This document shows positions 24,686 to 35,664 of a stretch of 64,000 nucleotides of DNA, piece after piece. The translations under genes were made by a program, and so were the position numbers. Where the stretch lies: positions 93,398,923-93,462,922 of the forward strand of contig NC_132910.1 of the NCBI RefSeq assembly GCF_047675955.1, read 5' to 3'. The first letter of the stretch is position 1, and each line of letters starts with the position of its first letter. The DNA is from Chlorocebus sabaeus. Its lineage: Eukaryota; Chordata; Mammalia; Primates; Cercopithecidae. Below the pieces are notes generated by a model. The model did no database searches and was not told the origin of the DNA. It saw nothing but the letters and a program-made list of their open reading frames with translations.

Positions 24686-25310
24686 ATACCCAGAAGTGGG
24701 ATTTCTGGATCATATGGCAGTAGATCATATGGTTTAAGAGAAACCTCCTTAGTGTTTTTTTCTGTAATGATTATACCAATTTACATTCCTACCAACAGTA
24801 TTCAAAGGATCACTTTTCTTTATACCCTTGCTGACACTTGTTCATTTTTGTCTTTTTGACAATAGCCATTCTAACCAGTGTGAGGTGATAACTCATTATG
24901 GTTTAAATTTGCATTTCCCTGATGATTTGTGATGATTAGCATTTTTTTTATATACATGTTGGCCATTTGTATATTTTCTTTTGAGGAATGTTTATGTAGG
25001 TCCTTTGCCTATGCCAATTTTCTAATTGAGTTATTTTCTCATTATTGAGTTGAATTACATACATATTTTGGATATTATCCCCTTATCAGATATATAATTT
25101 GCAAATGCTTCCAATTCATTGGTTGTCTCTTCACAATATTAATTGCTTCCTTTTATGTGTAGAAGCCTTTCCGTTTGATGCAATCGCATTTGTTTATTGT
25201 TATTTTTGTTGCCTATGTTTTTGGGGTCATAGTCAAAATATCTTTGCCCGGACCAATGTCACAGAACTTTTCCCCTACATTTTCTTCTAGTTCCTTTTAG
25301 TTTCATGACC
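24686..25310 (-). mobile_element. L1MA, 5' remainder of the element split by the ERV
   Basis: Continues the L1MA from 16783: ATACCCAGAAGTGGGATTTC, CCATTCTAACCAGTGTGAGG, ATTATCCCCTTATCAGATAT. It ends at about 25310. Confidence 0.88.
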
Positions 25311-25859
25311 AAAGTTTATTTTTTAAGAAATTCATAATTAAACTTACTTTCATTTCTACCATCAAAAAGTCAGTCTTTCTCCACGCAAACATCAGTATTT
25401 CCTTGTGGAAAGTGTCAATGCTTATTCTTTCCTCTGTTGTGAGAGTCCCAAACAGAAAGCAAACATAAGTTTTTGAAGAGATGATATAGAACAACTACTG
25501 TGTGAGTGCACATAATAGTAAAAAAGAGAGGACAGGAATATGACAGAAAGGGAGAAACCATGTGAAGTGCGTCAGCAGAGTGCAGCGTACTTTGATACGT
25601 AAATTCCAGAGAAAAGGAAACGAAAGAAGCAGAGATGAAAATGCAAATGTATGGATAGTAGCATAAATGCTAAAAGAAATCACTTAAATATGTAATACTT
25701 CTACTTCTGCTTAAAATATTAAAAGTTGCTAGAGACTGTTACCCGCATTCTAACACTGAGAAGTCAGGCACACTATAAAAATAATAGTTTTTGTTAAACT
25801 CATCAGGAAACTGAGTTTAATAAACCAAAATAAAAAATCCGAGAGTTGGCAGACTTTTC
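25311..25859. other. INPP4B intron, nothing recognised
   Basis: No repeat family that I can name. Confidence 0.55.
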
Positions 25860-26440
25860 CCAGACCTTTCTTCAAAAAATTAAAAATAGAACTACCATAG
25901 GATACAAAAATCTCACTTTGGGGTATTTATCCAAAATAACAGAGCAGGATTGTGAAGAGATATTAGCACTGCAACATTCCTTGCAGCACTATTCATAATG
26001 GCCAAGATGTGGAGACAACCTAAACATTCATCAGTATATGAGTGGATAAAGAAAATGTGGCATATAAAATGGAATATTATTTAGCCTTAAACAATAGGAA
26101 ATCCCATAATATGTGCCTAGATGAAACTTGAAGACATTATGCTGAGTGAAATGAGCTAGTCACAGAAGGATGTATTATTCCAATTAGGAGGAAGTATCTA
26201 AAATGTTCAAACTCATAGAATCAGAGAGTAAACTTGTGATTGCCAGAAGCTGGGGAGAGGGAAAAATGAGGAGTTGCTAATTAATTAGTATAAAGTCCTA
26301 ATTATGAAAGATGAATAAGTTCTGGAGAGCTGCTGTACAACATTATCCCTATAGTTAAAAATACTGTACTGTATATTTAAGAGTTTTTAAGAGGTTAAAT
26401 CTCATGTTAAGTGCTCTTACTACAGTTTTTTTTTTTTTAA
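25860..26440 (+). mobile_element. L1M 3' end (L1MB/MC-like)
   Basis: GCAGCACTATTCATAATGGC, GAGTGGATAAAGAAAATGTG, GCCAGAAGCTGGGGAGAGG and a GTTAAATCTCATGTTAAG end. Confidence 0.85.
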
Positions 26441-26454
26441 AGAGGGATTAACCA

Positions 26455-27445
26455 CGAATGAAAAAAAAAATGATAAACTGGATGTAAACAGAATTAAAAA
26501 TTTTTGTCAACAAAATGTATTATTAAGGAAATTATTAGTCTAAGCCAAAGACTAATAAACCCTTTAACACTTATATACAACAAAAGCACTTGTATCCACA
26601 ATGTCTGAAGAACTGAACAAGAAATAGAACACTTTTTAAATAAATAGGCAAAAGATTTGGATACTTCATTTTTTCAAAAAAAGATAGATGAATGGTCAGT
26701 AAGCCCAGGAAAATGTGCTCAACATAATTAGTCATCAGGCAAATGCCAATTAAAACCACAATGAGATATCACTTCATACCCACTAAAATAGCTAAATGGA
26801 AAAGACTGGCAATATCACGCATTGGAGGAGGAACTGGAACTCAAATTACTAGGAGTAGGAGTAAAGTCATGTAATCAATATGGAAAATAATTTGACAGTT
26901 TCTAGGAAATTTACAAATGAATCTGTACAATCTAGAAATTATACACCTCAGTATTTACTAAGAATAAAAGCACATTTTCATACAAATATTTGCCAACATA
27001 CGTTCATAGATGTTTTATTCATCATTGTCAAAAACTGAAAGCAACCTAAATGTCCATCAATAAGAAGGTAAATGAACAAATTATATGACAACAGACTGCA
27101 ACAAAAAGGAAGGGGCTAATGATTCATGCAGGAAATGAATTAATCTAAAAACATGTTGAAGAAAAGATACTAGATGTAACAGTGCAAAACTATATGATTT
27201 CATTCATATAAATTTCAACAGCAAACAAAACAGGTCTATAGGAAAGTGTTTGCCTCGTGTTGTATGGGGTGGTAATTGGCTGGAGAAAGGCAGAAGGGAA
27301 CTTTTTGAAAAAATTGAAATGGTCTATATCTTGCCTTATGAAAGTGACATGGGCATATGCAATTGTCAAACTCATGGAACAGAACAGTTAAGATTTGTCC
27401 AGTTTGTAACATATAAATTATATCTCAATTTAAAAATTATGTCCT
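26455..27445 (+). mobile_element. Older L1M 3' end (L1ME-like)
   Basis: A second sense L1 with ORF2-end blocks (ATGCCAATTAAAACCACAAT, AACCTAAATGTCCATCAATA) and a terminal AAATTATATCTCAATTTAAA. More diverged than its neighbour. Confidence 0.8.
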
Positions 27446-27885
27446 TTGTAAATAAATCCCACTTATCAACAAGGAAAGTGAACTTAATTATAAAGGGTAG
27501 AAACATTTTAGAAGCCTCAGCTCCCTCTACATGGAATCTGTAACCCCTCTTTGCAAACTATGTCACAATGAAGACAGGAGCATTTCAAAAGGCAGAGGCT
27601 GAGTGAATGAGCAGGTTGAAGGAACCACGTAGTACACATTATAAAAAAGGAAAAAGTAAGGCCTATGGAACAAAAGCAAAAGTTTGAGACATAAACTCAG
27701 GTATTTCACAACAGGTAATAACAGCTATTTTTTTTCCATGAATTATTGACCACTTCATTATAAAATTTATTTGGACAGTTTCAATTAGTGATATATGCTT
27801 AAGTACCTAAAAATTTTATTATACGTTTTTCTCCTCTAGCTGAATACTGGCCTTGCTTTCATAATTGATCAACTTTTAAGCTTCA
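27446..27885. other. INPP4B intron, nothing recognised
   Basis: No feature that I can support. Confidence 0.55.
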
Positions 27886-28210
27886 AAAGAAATGTGCGGC
27901 CGGGCGCAGTGGCTCACGCCAGTAATCCCAGCACTTTGCGCTTTGGGAGGCCGAGGCGGACAGATCACGAGGTCAGGAGATGAGACCATCCTGGCCAACA
28001 TGGTGAAACCCTGTCTCTACTAAAATACAAGAAATTAACCGGGTGTGGTGGCGGGCACCTGTAGTCCCAGTTACTTGGGAGGCTGAGGCAGGGGAATCAC
28101 TTGAACCTGGGAGGGGGAGGTTGCAGTAAGCCAAGACTGAGTCACTGCACTCCAGCCTGGTGACAGAGCAGAGCAAGACTCCATCTCGGAAAAAAAAAAA
28201 AAGAAAGTGC
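27886..28210 (+). mobile_element. Alu (S/Y) with near-perfect TSD
   Basis: Body 27898-28199. AAAGAAATGTGC before and AAAGAAAGTGC after (one base lost). The left arm carries a short internal duplication, GCACTTTGCGCTTTGGG. Confidence 0.93.
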
Positions 28211-28428
28211 TTTGAAACTATCAGTTGAAATAAAAGTGCCATACTACTGTGGAGAAATAAAAGTGAGAGAAATCCTATGGATAGTATATGTACCATGACA
28301 TAGCCTAGAAAAAATATAAAGAATCTCAGACTCAGCCTCCTTAGATTCTTAGAATACCAATTTTTTCATCTTTAAAATAGGCATAATACTTTCCTCAAAG
28401 GAGTTTTATGGAGATTTAAAAAAAAAAA

Positions 28429-28443
28429 ACACACACACACACA
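28429..28443. repeat. (CA)n microsatellite, left of AluY
   Basis: A CA run following a 12-A run; it lies at the insertion point of the Alu. Confidence 0.9.
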
Positions 28444-28448
28444 TAACA

Positions 28449-28759
28449 GGATGGGTGCAGTGGCTCACGCCTGTAATTCCAGCACTTTGGGAGGCCAAGG
28501 AGGGCAGATCACGAGGTCAGGAGATCCAGACTATCCTGGCGAACACGGTGAAACCCCATCTCTACTAAAAATACAAAAAAGAAACTAGCCAGGCGTGGTG
28601 GCGGACGCCTGTTGTCCCAGCTACTCCCAAGGCTGAGGCAGGAGAATGGTGTGAACCTGGGAGGCGGAGCTTGCAGTAAGCGGAGATCGCCCCACTGCAC
28701 TCCAGCCTAGGCAACAGAGCAAGACTCCATCGCAAAAAAAAAAAAAAAAAAAAAAAAAA
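28449..28759 (+). mobile_element. AluY with 26-A tail
   Basis: Full-length Alu inserted in a MIR. The tail leads into TA/CA repeats. Confidence 0.93.
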
Positions 28760-28809
28760 TTTATATATATATATACACACACACATACGCACACACACAT
28801 ACATATATA
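28760..28809. repeat. (TA)n(CA)n microsatellite
   Basis: Compound TA/CA/TACA repeat after the Alu tail. Confidence 0.93.
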
Positions 28810-28860
28810 AAATATTAAACATAGTGCTTGGCATATACTTAGAATACTAACAACCTCAAT

Positions 28861-29536
28861 TTGTTTTTCCTTACCTACTGTACCATATCTTCTGGATGAA
28901 GAAGAAAGCCAACTATCAAAATTTATATCTCAATAGGTATAGCTAGACTTAAGCTTCTTAAGAAGCCAATTTAGAAAATCAAGTGAAGTAAAAATAAATT
29001 AAATGCAAAATATTATCTTACATAGAAAAATATAAAAAATGAACTGGACACTACTGTCTAGGGAACTGCTCTAGAACTAAACTACCCTGGGCATATAACA
29101 CAACACACATTATATAATATGCATATCCAATCTTGATATCTTTTTCTGAAAGTTTCAAATACAGGGTTGCTAATAACTGGTAGTAAAAAATGTCTTAGGA
29201 CTACATCCCTCCCTGAGAAACGTTCAGTGTCTACTGGATACCAGATTCTATCCTTTAATCAAAGAATTTAACAAGTTGATGGTACAGCAAGCATTTATTA
29301 TTCTCAGATCAAAAAGAGGGGAGTCAATGTATACTTCTGCAAAATAGAGTAGAAATTCAAATTTCTACCATGGGCAAAAATAATTTTGTGACCTAATTGT
29401 ATGTTTGCAGATTTGATGGCTGTCCTCAGAGGGTATTGGAAGAGCTTTACTCATCAGTATCTTCCAAAGCACCATGTTGCCTGGGAGGAATGGGAAAAAG
29501 AGACAAAGTTTTATGGTGATGTTCTTTTCATTTCTA
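28861..29536. other. INPP4B intron, nothing recognised
   Basis: Spacer between two inverted Alus. Confidence 0.55.
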
Positions 29537-29848
29537 AATTTCCTCTTGCTTTTTTCTTGAGACGGAGTCTCACTCTGTCACAAGGCTGGAATGCAGTGGT
29601 GCAATCTTGGTTCACTGCAACCTTTGCCTCCCGAGTTCAAGATATTCTCCTGCCTCAGCCTCCTGATTAGCTGGGATTACAGGCATGTGCCACCACGCCC
29701 AGCTAATTTTTGTATTTTTAGTAGAGACGGGGTTTCACCATATTGGCCAGGATGGTCTCAATCTCTTGACCTCGTGATCCACTCACCTCAGCCTCCCAAA
29801 GTGCTGGATTACAGAGCCACTGTGCCTGGTCAATTTCCTCTTGCTTTT
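29537..29848 (-). mobile_element. Alu (S) in gene-sense orientation, perfect 17-bp TSD
   Basis: Body 29554-29831. AATTTCCTCTTGCTTTT occurs at 29537-29553 and 29832-29848. One of only two minus-strand Alus here. Confidence 0.95.
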
Positions 29849-31929
29849 AAGTTTCTGCTCTAACATATGAAAGACTCAGAACCCCACAGCTTAACTCTAT
29901 AGGGCTAAACATTGTAAATGATGTCCTGAAAATACTTATGTCTATGTTTCAGTTTCCAGCAGTTTTAAAATAAAGCCTAAAATTAGTATACATCCAGAAG
30001 ATATCAACTTTACTATACAAACTAGGGTTCTCATGGCCTAGCCAAGGGCTTCAATTTCAGGCTTTAAAATTGCCATCAGACAGTGGAACGTTATGGCAGT
30101 TCATCCTGAGAAAATAATTTCCTTATAGTGAGAAAAATAATCAAAAGATCACACTAATCCTAATATATAAAGATCCTTCACCCCCTATGCCCCACCCCTT
30201 CCCCACCTGCTAAGCATTCTCTATCTGCCAAAGAGGGAGACTTAAGGGCAGTGAATGGGAAGGATGAAGGATGTAGTGGAAGGAAACAATAGTTATTCTG
30301 AATCAACACTTAGACTCTTCTCATTTGTTATGATGATTAATTGCATTTCTGCTGAAGTTACTAAGATAATCAATCCTAGATCCAGCATTTTAGAGGAGCA
30401 CAGGAACAACTAGTTAGTGAGGTAATATCTGCATCAAGAGCACAGAGAAAAGGCCATCATTTCTCTTTAAAAACATCTAGTACGAATATATATGCAAATG
30501 ATATGAAATGGCAAAGTAACATGTTTATTTCACTGGTTATCTCCAAGTAATAAGCTCGATAGAAAAATACAAGCAATTTAGTCATGACTCAACTAATTAG
30601 TATTTAACCAATATAGAAGATCTGATCATCCTGAATCAGTCTAGTATGATCAATGGCTTGCTAGGATCAAATATTTAAACTACCTTAAAACACATGCACA
30701 CAATTTATTAACCTTCCAAAACATACAAATATTCACAATCTCATTTCTTATGTCTTAAGAACATTATGATCTTAAAATATTTAGGTTGTTAAGTGCTTAT
30801 AATTATAAGCTGTAACTGTAAGCCACTTGCTGCCTTCCTCTATCACTCACTTTAAAGAAAAACTTCAGAAATGGAAGAAAGGGGCAAGGATAAAGACCAC
30901 ATGTCCATGGGAACTATTAGCATATTAATCTACTGTGTTTCTATCTACACTTCTATCACCAGAGCTAATTGTTAGCTACGTTAAGGAAGAGGTTATGCCT
31001 TAATTAACAGTGCTGGGTAAATGCAATCTGGTTGTATTTCTTAAGTATGTTCAAATTTCACAAGTCTTATTTCACAGTAGGGGTTTCAGTTCATTCCATA
31101 CTTTTATGCTATAACACCTCTGATCATGGAAGAAAGTATTTAAAAGACCCCAAATAATTAGTTTCCAGAACTAAAGTCAACAAAAAGCATAATTAATGAG
31201 TAAATTAGTTGTTTATCTCCAAAGTATTAACATTCATGCACATTTTAAATGAAAGAGATTGAAGGGGATAGAAACACATTTAGCATGTAAAATTTCTAAC
31301 TCTGATACTTCTAAATACTTCACAAACCCAAGAGTTTAGGGGCAACATTTTCACTTCTGTAGCACAGTGTTCCTATAACTCAGCCCCTTCCACACCCCAC
31401 CCTATCTATGTGGGGGAACTAAATTTAATTAGGTGCTTTGCAGAACATAAAATCCCATAGTTTCTCTTTTGCTTTTCCTTTAGTCCTGATCATTTCTCTG
31501 CACAGTTGCATCACCCACTCCCACCTTCCACATGAACCATACCTCCCTCCTCCCCAACTTTATGATTCCTTCGCGTTTTCCTCCATTTCTCTCTCTTCTC
31601 TGGCAGAAGATTGAAAACAAAAACAACAACAAAACAGCGGGTGAGAGCTCGGGGCATAATTTATCAAAGCTGGTCTAAATGTCCCAGCCACAGTCTACTC
31701 CTTTTTCATGTTACCTCAAAAACCAAAGAGGTTGGAAAAGACAAAACTCCCAGACAAATATTTTTCAGTTGCCAGTTTTAACCCAAATTTTTACCTTTTT
31801 TGTTCAAAGAAGTAATAAACAGCAAAGGTAGGGCCACTTGAGAAAAAATAAAATTAGTAAATATAGAAAACTATTTTGGTTAATATTCCCTTAATTGATT
31901 TTTCCTATTTACAAGAAAGCATGAGCAGC
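29849..31929. other. INPP4B intron, nothing recognised except a C-rich motif
   Basis: No repeat family named. Contains the G-quadruplex motif at 30181-30204 and, at 31480-31600, a pyrimidine-rich stretch. Confidence 0.55.
30181..30204 (-). other. G-quadruplex motif on the INPP4B sense strand
   Basis: The plus strand reads C5-TATG-C4-A-C4-TT-C4; the minus strand therefore reads G4-AA-G4-T-G4-CATA-G5. Four runs of at least four G with loops of 2, 1 and 4. Confidence 0.9.
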
Positions 31930-32165
31930 TGCCAAAACAGTAACAGCAATAATAGCAGCACCTTACCCTTATTAATTACTCTGTAACAGTAACGCTTTAC
32001 ATATATTAATTTAATCCTTACAACAATCCCATTGGGTAAATATCTTAAAAGATGAAACAGGGGAACCAAGAATTTCCTCTCCCAAAGTCAGTAGATGGAA
32101 TGGAATCAGACAATATGGCTCAGAATCTGCCTTCTTAAGAATTGTACCAGATAGCCACAGCTGTT
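31930..32165 (-). repeat. MIR SINE fragment
   Basis: Antisense MIR: TTAATTTAATCCTTACAACA, ATCCCATTGGGTAAATATC, and an AGAATCTGCCTTCTTAAG tail. Confidence 0.7.
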
Positions 32166-33284
32166 TCGGTTCCACGTACATATGCTGTGCATTTACTTGA
32201 GTCTTTATTCTGCAATTTTAAAGAAATAAATTTTCTGGGGTTGACATGCATAAAATTCCCTTCAATATAAAATATTTTTTTCCATTAAATTTTCCCACTA
32301 TTAGACTAAGTTTTGTGGTAAAGAATGGAAAGAAGAGAAAGTCATGAGCAAAACAGAAATGCCGAAGTGAGGGCAGAGTTCAAAGTGACATTTTCTCTAT
32401 ACAAGGCACTGTGGGATTCCCCAGGTCCAGCAGCATCCCTTAGCTTCAACCAGAACTCTCCTGGAACCCACTAGCCCACCTGCCACTAAAGAGTTTACTG
32501 CCTCGTGCTATAATATTGACCATCAAGTCTCTCACAGCTCCCTGCCCTGAAGACACATACAAATTCATGCTAATGGAAGAAATTTAAAGCAGAGAACTGC
32601 CTTCCCCTTTTAGCATTTCCCCAAATAGCATTTTCTCCTGTCCAAGAATTTTAAGAGTGTCCTCTATAGAGACTGAATACTTATCTTAACCAGGAGGGAT
32701 GATTCAATTGGCGGAATATGCAGACCAGTTAGGAAGACTGAAGAATCTAAGACAAAAGACCATTGGGACTTTGCCTGGCCTTCATGTAAAGAGACCAGTT
32801 AAAGCTTCTTCCTAGTGTTTCCAATTACCTTCTGTTTGCTTTGGTGCCAGTAACAACATCAAGAAAAAGGTAGTCAGTTTCTCTCTATATGCTATGTAAT
32901 ACATTTTAAAAGTAGAGCACTTTGTCAATCCCCTATTTTAGAGTAATTACATACCAAGAAAGTTTTAAATATTCCTAATTTCCATTTGTTTCTACCCACA
33001 ATATTACCACTCTGCTTAAAACAACAACAACAAAATGTAAACCAAAAGATCAAGTCAGCTCTCCTGAAAAAGAAAAATCTGTTCCGAAAGCTTTTGCTCC
33101 TAATCAATTGCCAATTTGGAAACAAGCCAAACAAATCTGGGGAAAAAACAATAAACGATAAACATAAGACAATCATGAACACAGTGCAAATATCCTCTTT
33201 GAAAAATGTCAGTTACATAAAACAGCCAATCGTGTGGAAAAGCATAACTTTTTCCCAAAGAAAGAAAGAAGTACCATTACTTAC
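32166..33284. other. INPP4B intron downstream of the fourth coding exon
   Basis: No repeat recognised. Short ORFs here are chance. Confidence 0.55.
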
Positions 33285-33401
33285 GGTGTCATGAGACTTA
33301 TCCTTGACATCATAGACTGTTAGTTTTATTTTAGTCTCTTCATAGATGGGATACTCAGATGGGAATGTGACACCAGTCAAAAACAGTGGGTCTCTTGTTC
33401 C
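33285..33401 (-). CDS. INPP4B: INPP4B fourth coding exon, C2 domain (residues 86-124)
   Basis: This 117-base exon holds exactly 39 codons in phase 0 at both ends. It begins GTRDPLFLTGV, passes through FPSEYPIYEETKIKLTVYDV and ends KDKSHDT. The KLTVYDV strand is the classic central C2 signature. The acceptor is TGCTGTTACAG ending at 33402 and the donor is GTAAGTAATG starting at 33284. The C2 domain continues in exons beyond the left edge of the window; no further INPP4B exon is visible between 33284 and position 1, so that intron exceeds 33 kb. Skipping this exon would keep the frame but remove the core of the C2 domain. Confidence 0.95.
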
Positions 33402-34127
33402 CTGTAACAGCACAAGCAGACAACTTTGATTCAATAAGGCAGCAACTGTAGTTGGCAGCATGCAAGTGACACATGAGAATGCAGAAAGTGTGCCTGCGTC
33501 TGTTTTTCGAGGAAATAGTTCTGTTAGAAGAGATCTGAATTGTCAAATCCTGCTCATGGGCAACAACATGGCCCAGGGCCTTAAAGTAGTGATACAACTG
33601 CTGATAGTAAATGAACCTGCATCATTGTCAACACTGTCTTGAAAAAGTGTATTTTCATTATCTACAGAACCCTTGTTTAGGGTTAGTCAGTTCATTTAAA
33701 ATACATTTAATAAATATAACTTGTAATTTATGCAAATAATCTAAGATATTGACTGACCAAATTAAAATGAAGCTATTTGCTCCGAAAGAACCATGTGGTA
33801 ATCGTATGCTTCCATTCATTTCCTTTCTGTAATGATTCAATTGAAAGTCATGCTCTGATAGTGTCCATTTGTCTTTAGATGTTCAGCTATGATTTTTTTC
33901 CCTCAGAATCACGTGAAAACTAATGAAAAAAACTCTAAATATGATAGATTTGGGGCTATAAAATTACTAGCTCAGGATGCAGTGCACAGGATATTTCAAT
34001 GCCTCAGAATTCATTTTTAGAGCTGACATCAGCATAAATTTTATACATATATATTGCCTAATATCATGGAGATGTTTGCTAGAGTTCTATAAACTAATTG
34101 TCTATGGGAATTTCTGAAAGCCCAAGT
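33402..34127. other. INPP4B intron between third and fourth coding exons
   Basis: Nothing recognised beyond the acceptor region of the fourth coding exon. Confidence 0.6.
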
Positions 34128-34240
34128 AATTCATTCATTCATTCTTTTATTCAACAAATATATTTTGCTTGGCACTGCATCAGACACTTTGGAACAGGCA
34201 ATGAATAAAACCAAAAATAGCAAAACATGTTCAAATATAA
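34128..34240 (-). repeat. L2 3' end fragment
   Basis: CATTCATTCATTC, TTCAACAAATATATTTTGC, TTGGCACTGCATCAGACACT: the reverse complement of an L2 3' end. Confidence 0.7.
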
Positions 34241-34249
34241 CATTTTAAA

Positions 34250-34345
34250 ATGTGCCAAAATAAGACATTTCTTAGAGTTAAGATGGTAAATTTTATATGT
34301 GTATTTTATCACAATAAAATGAAAACTAAGAAAAACTCAAAAATA
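34250..34345 (+). repeat. L1 3' terminal fragment
   Basis: TTAAGATGGTAAATTTTATA, TGTGTATTTTATCACAATAA: the last bases of an L1MB/MC 3' UTR. Confidence 0.6.
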
Positions 34346-35430
34346 AATGAGTGAATAAGTAAATTTTGGCAATATTTTAAAAATAACAGAAGTTTTAACT
34401 TTTTTATATAAAATGAATAACTTACAATTTTAGTTAACATGTCTTTATACGAGTAAGATTATTTTTGTTAATATAGCATTAACTGTATATTATACCAACA
34501 CTGGAACCTAAAGTTTCCAAAGGGCATATCCAGGGCTGTATGCAGTATCTGGGTCATTCCCGTTATAGAAATGACTCCTGTTCAGTCTGAATCATTTATT
34601 CCACCACTGCATCAAAGCAGGCGGTCAGCCCTAAGCCAGCCAGGTCTGGGGCAGGCTAGTTAGGTTCTTACAGAGAAACTGCTTATTCAAAACATATGCA
34701 GCTCACAAGTCTAAGAAAAACAAGCAAATCTTAAGAAGTTTAGATTATACTTTCTCCGGCCCCAGATGTTTAAATAAGTATCTCTCATTCACTAAGGTTG
34801 TGAAATGTGTGATCAGAACAAAATAATCAAAAGGGAAACACTTCCTCTTCTGATTCTGATCCAACACAATAACAAGTTTCCTCTTGACACATTTTGAATG
34901 TTATAGTAGTAATAATAAATGTAAATAGGAGACCTCCCATCTGATGAGTAATATTTATACCTTTTGCCTAAAAACATAGTTTGTCAAATTAATCATCTAC
35001 TTTTTCTTGAAAAACGTCGTAAGTTGAAAGACACAAACAGCAGAGAATATAAAGTTTCCACAGACTAAATAATATGGGGTGGGGGGAGCAAAAACACTTA
35101 ACATGTTTAAAATTTCTCTAGGCACCGTACAACTATCTTTTTCTTCTCAAAATAAATATTTCAATTTAAAGTCTATATGTTGTTTTTCTTTATTCTATGC
35201 TCTATATGAGAATTTAAAGTGGGAACTTTTTTTCTATCTTTGGGAGAAAAATAAGCTCTTTTTACGAAAAGAAAAAAAAAAGACAAGTTATTTTGTCATT
35301 TGTTCGTTCCAGTAAATTATCAACACATTGCTTAATAATCTCAGGTATGTGCTTCTTAATGACAGAGGATGGTAATGCAGCATTACTACAGACTATGAAC
35401 TAACTTGTTTCAGCTGTTCATTCAAATCCA
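34346..35430. other. INPP4B intron, nothing recognised
   Basis: AT-rich, no feature that I can support. Confidence 0.55.
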
Positions 35431-35435
35431 GCGAT

Positions 35436-35461
35436 GGGGCAGGGGAGGTGGGGAGAGAGGG
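35436..35461 (+). other. G-quadruplex motif on the INPP4B template strand
   Basis: GGGG-CA-GGGG-AGGT-GGGG-AGAGA-GGG, about 85-110 bases downstream of the third coding exon's donor in gene direction. Confidence 0.75.
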
Positions 35462-35525
35462 AGAGCGAGAGCGAGCGAGCGAGCGAGCGAGAGACAGAGA
35501 GAGAGAGAGAATGAGAGAGATGAAT
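35450..35525. repeat. (GA)n/(GAGC)n low-complexity tract beside a splice donor
   Basis: Five or so GAGC/GCGA units flanked by GA repeats. In the INPP4B transcript it is a CU-rich tract, (CTCG)n within (CT)n, starting about 20 bases after the exon 35546-35664. Confidence 0.95.
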
Positions 35526-35545
35526 GTAGGCACACAGCATCTCAC

Positions 35546-35664
35546 CTCCACAATTTCCGTGCTGGAGTATCTTGTCAGACTCTGCTCCACGGGGTGGATT
35601 ACGGAGATCTGCACCAGTGTATTCAGTTTACGATCACGGACAGGAGCCACAAGATCCTTGCATG
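35546..35664 (-). CDS. INPP4B: INPP4B third coding exon, start of C2 domain (residues 46-85)
   Basis: This 119-base exon encodes residues 46-85, beginning ACKDLVAPV and ending SSTEIVE. It carries the first beta strands of the N-terminal C2 domain, which in this family contributes to lipid and membrane binding. A strong polypyrimidine tract precedes the acceptor (CCGTTGTCAG, ending at 35665), and the donor is GTGAGATG starting at 35545. The exon enters in phase 1 and leaves in phase 0, so skipping it would shift the frame. Just past the donor the transcript runs into a long CT/CTCG repeat (listed separately). The lysine- and arginine-rich turn (VRDRK) and hydrophobic strand (TLVQISVI) are typical of a C2 beta sandwich. 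Confidence 0.95.

Larger units (their letters stand above)
28325..28860 (+). repeat. MIR SINE split by an AluY
   Basis: The left piece about 28325-28416 (CTCAGACTCAGCCTCC, CATCTTTAAAATAGGCATAA) and right piece about 28806-28860 (AACATAGTGCTTGGCATATA) join as one MIR. Confidence 0.7.
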
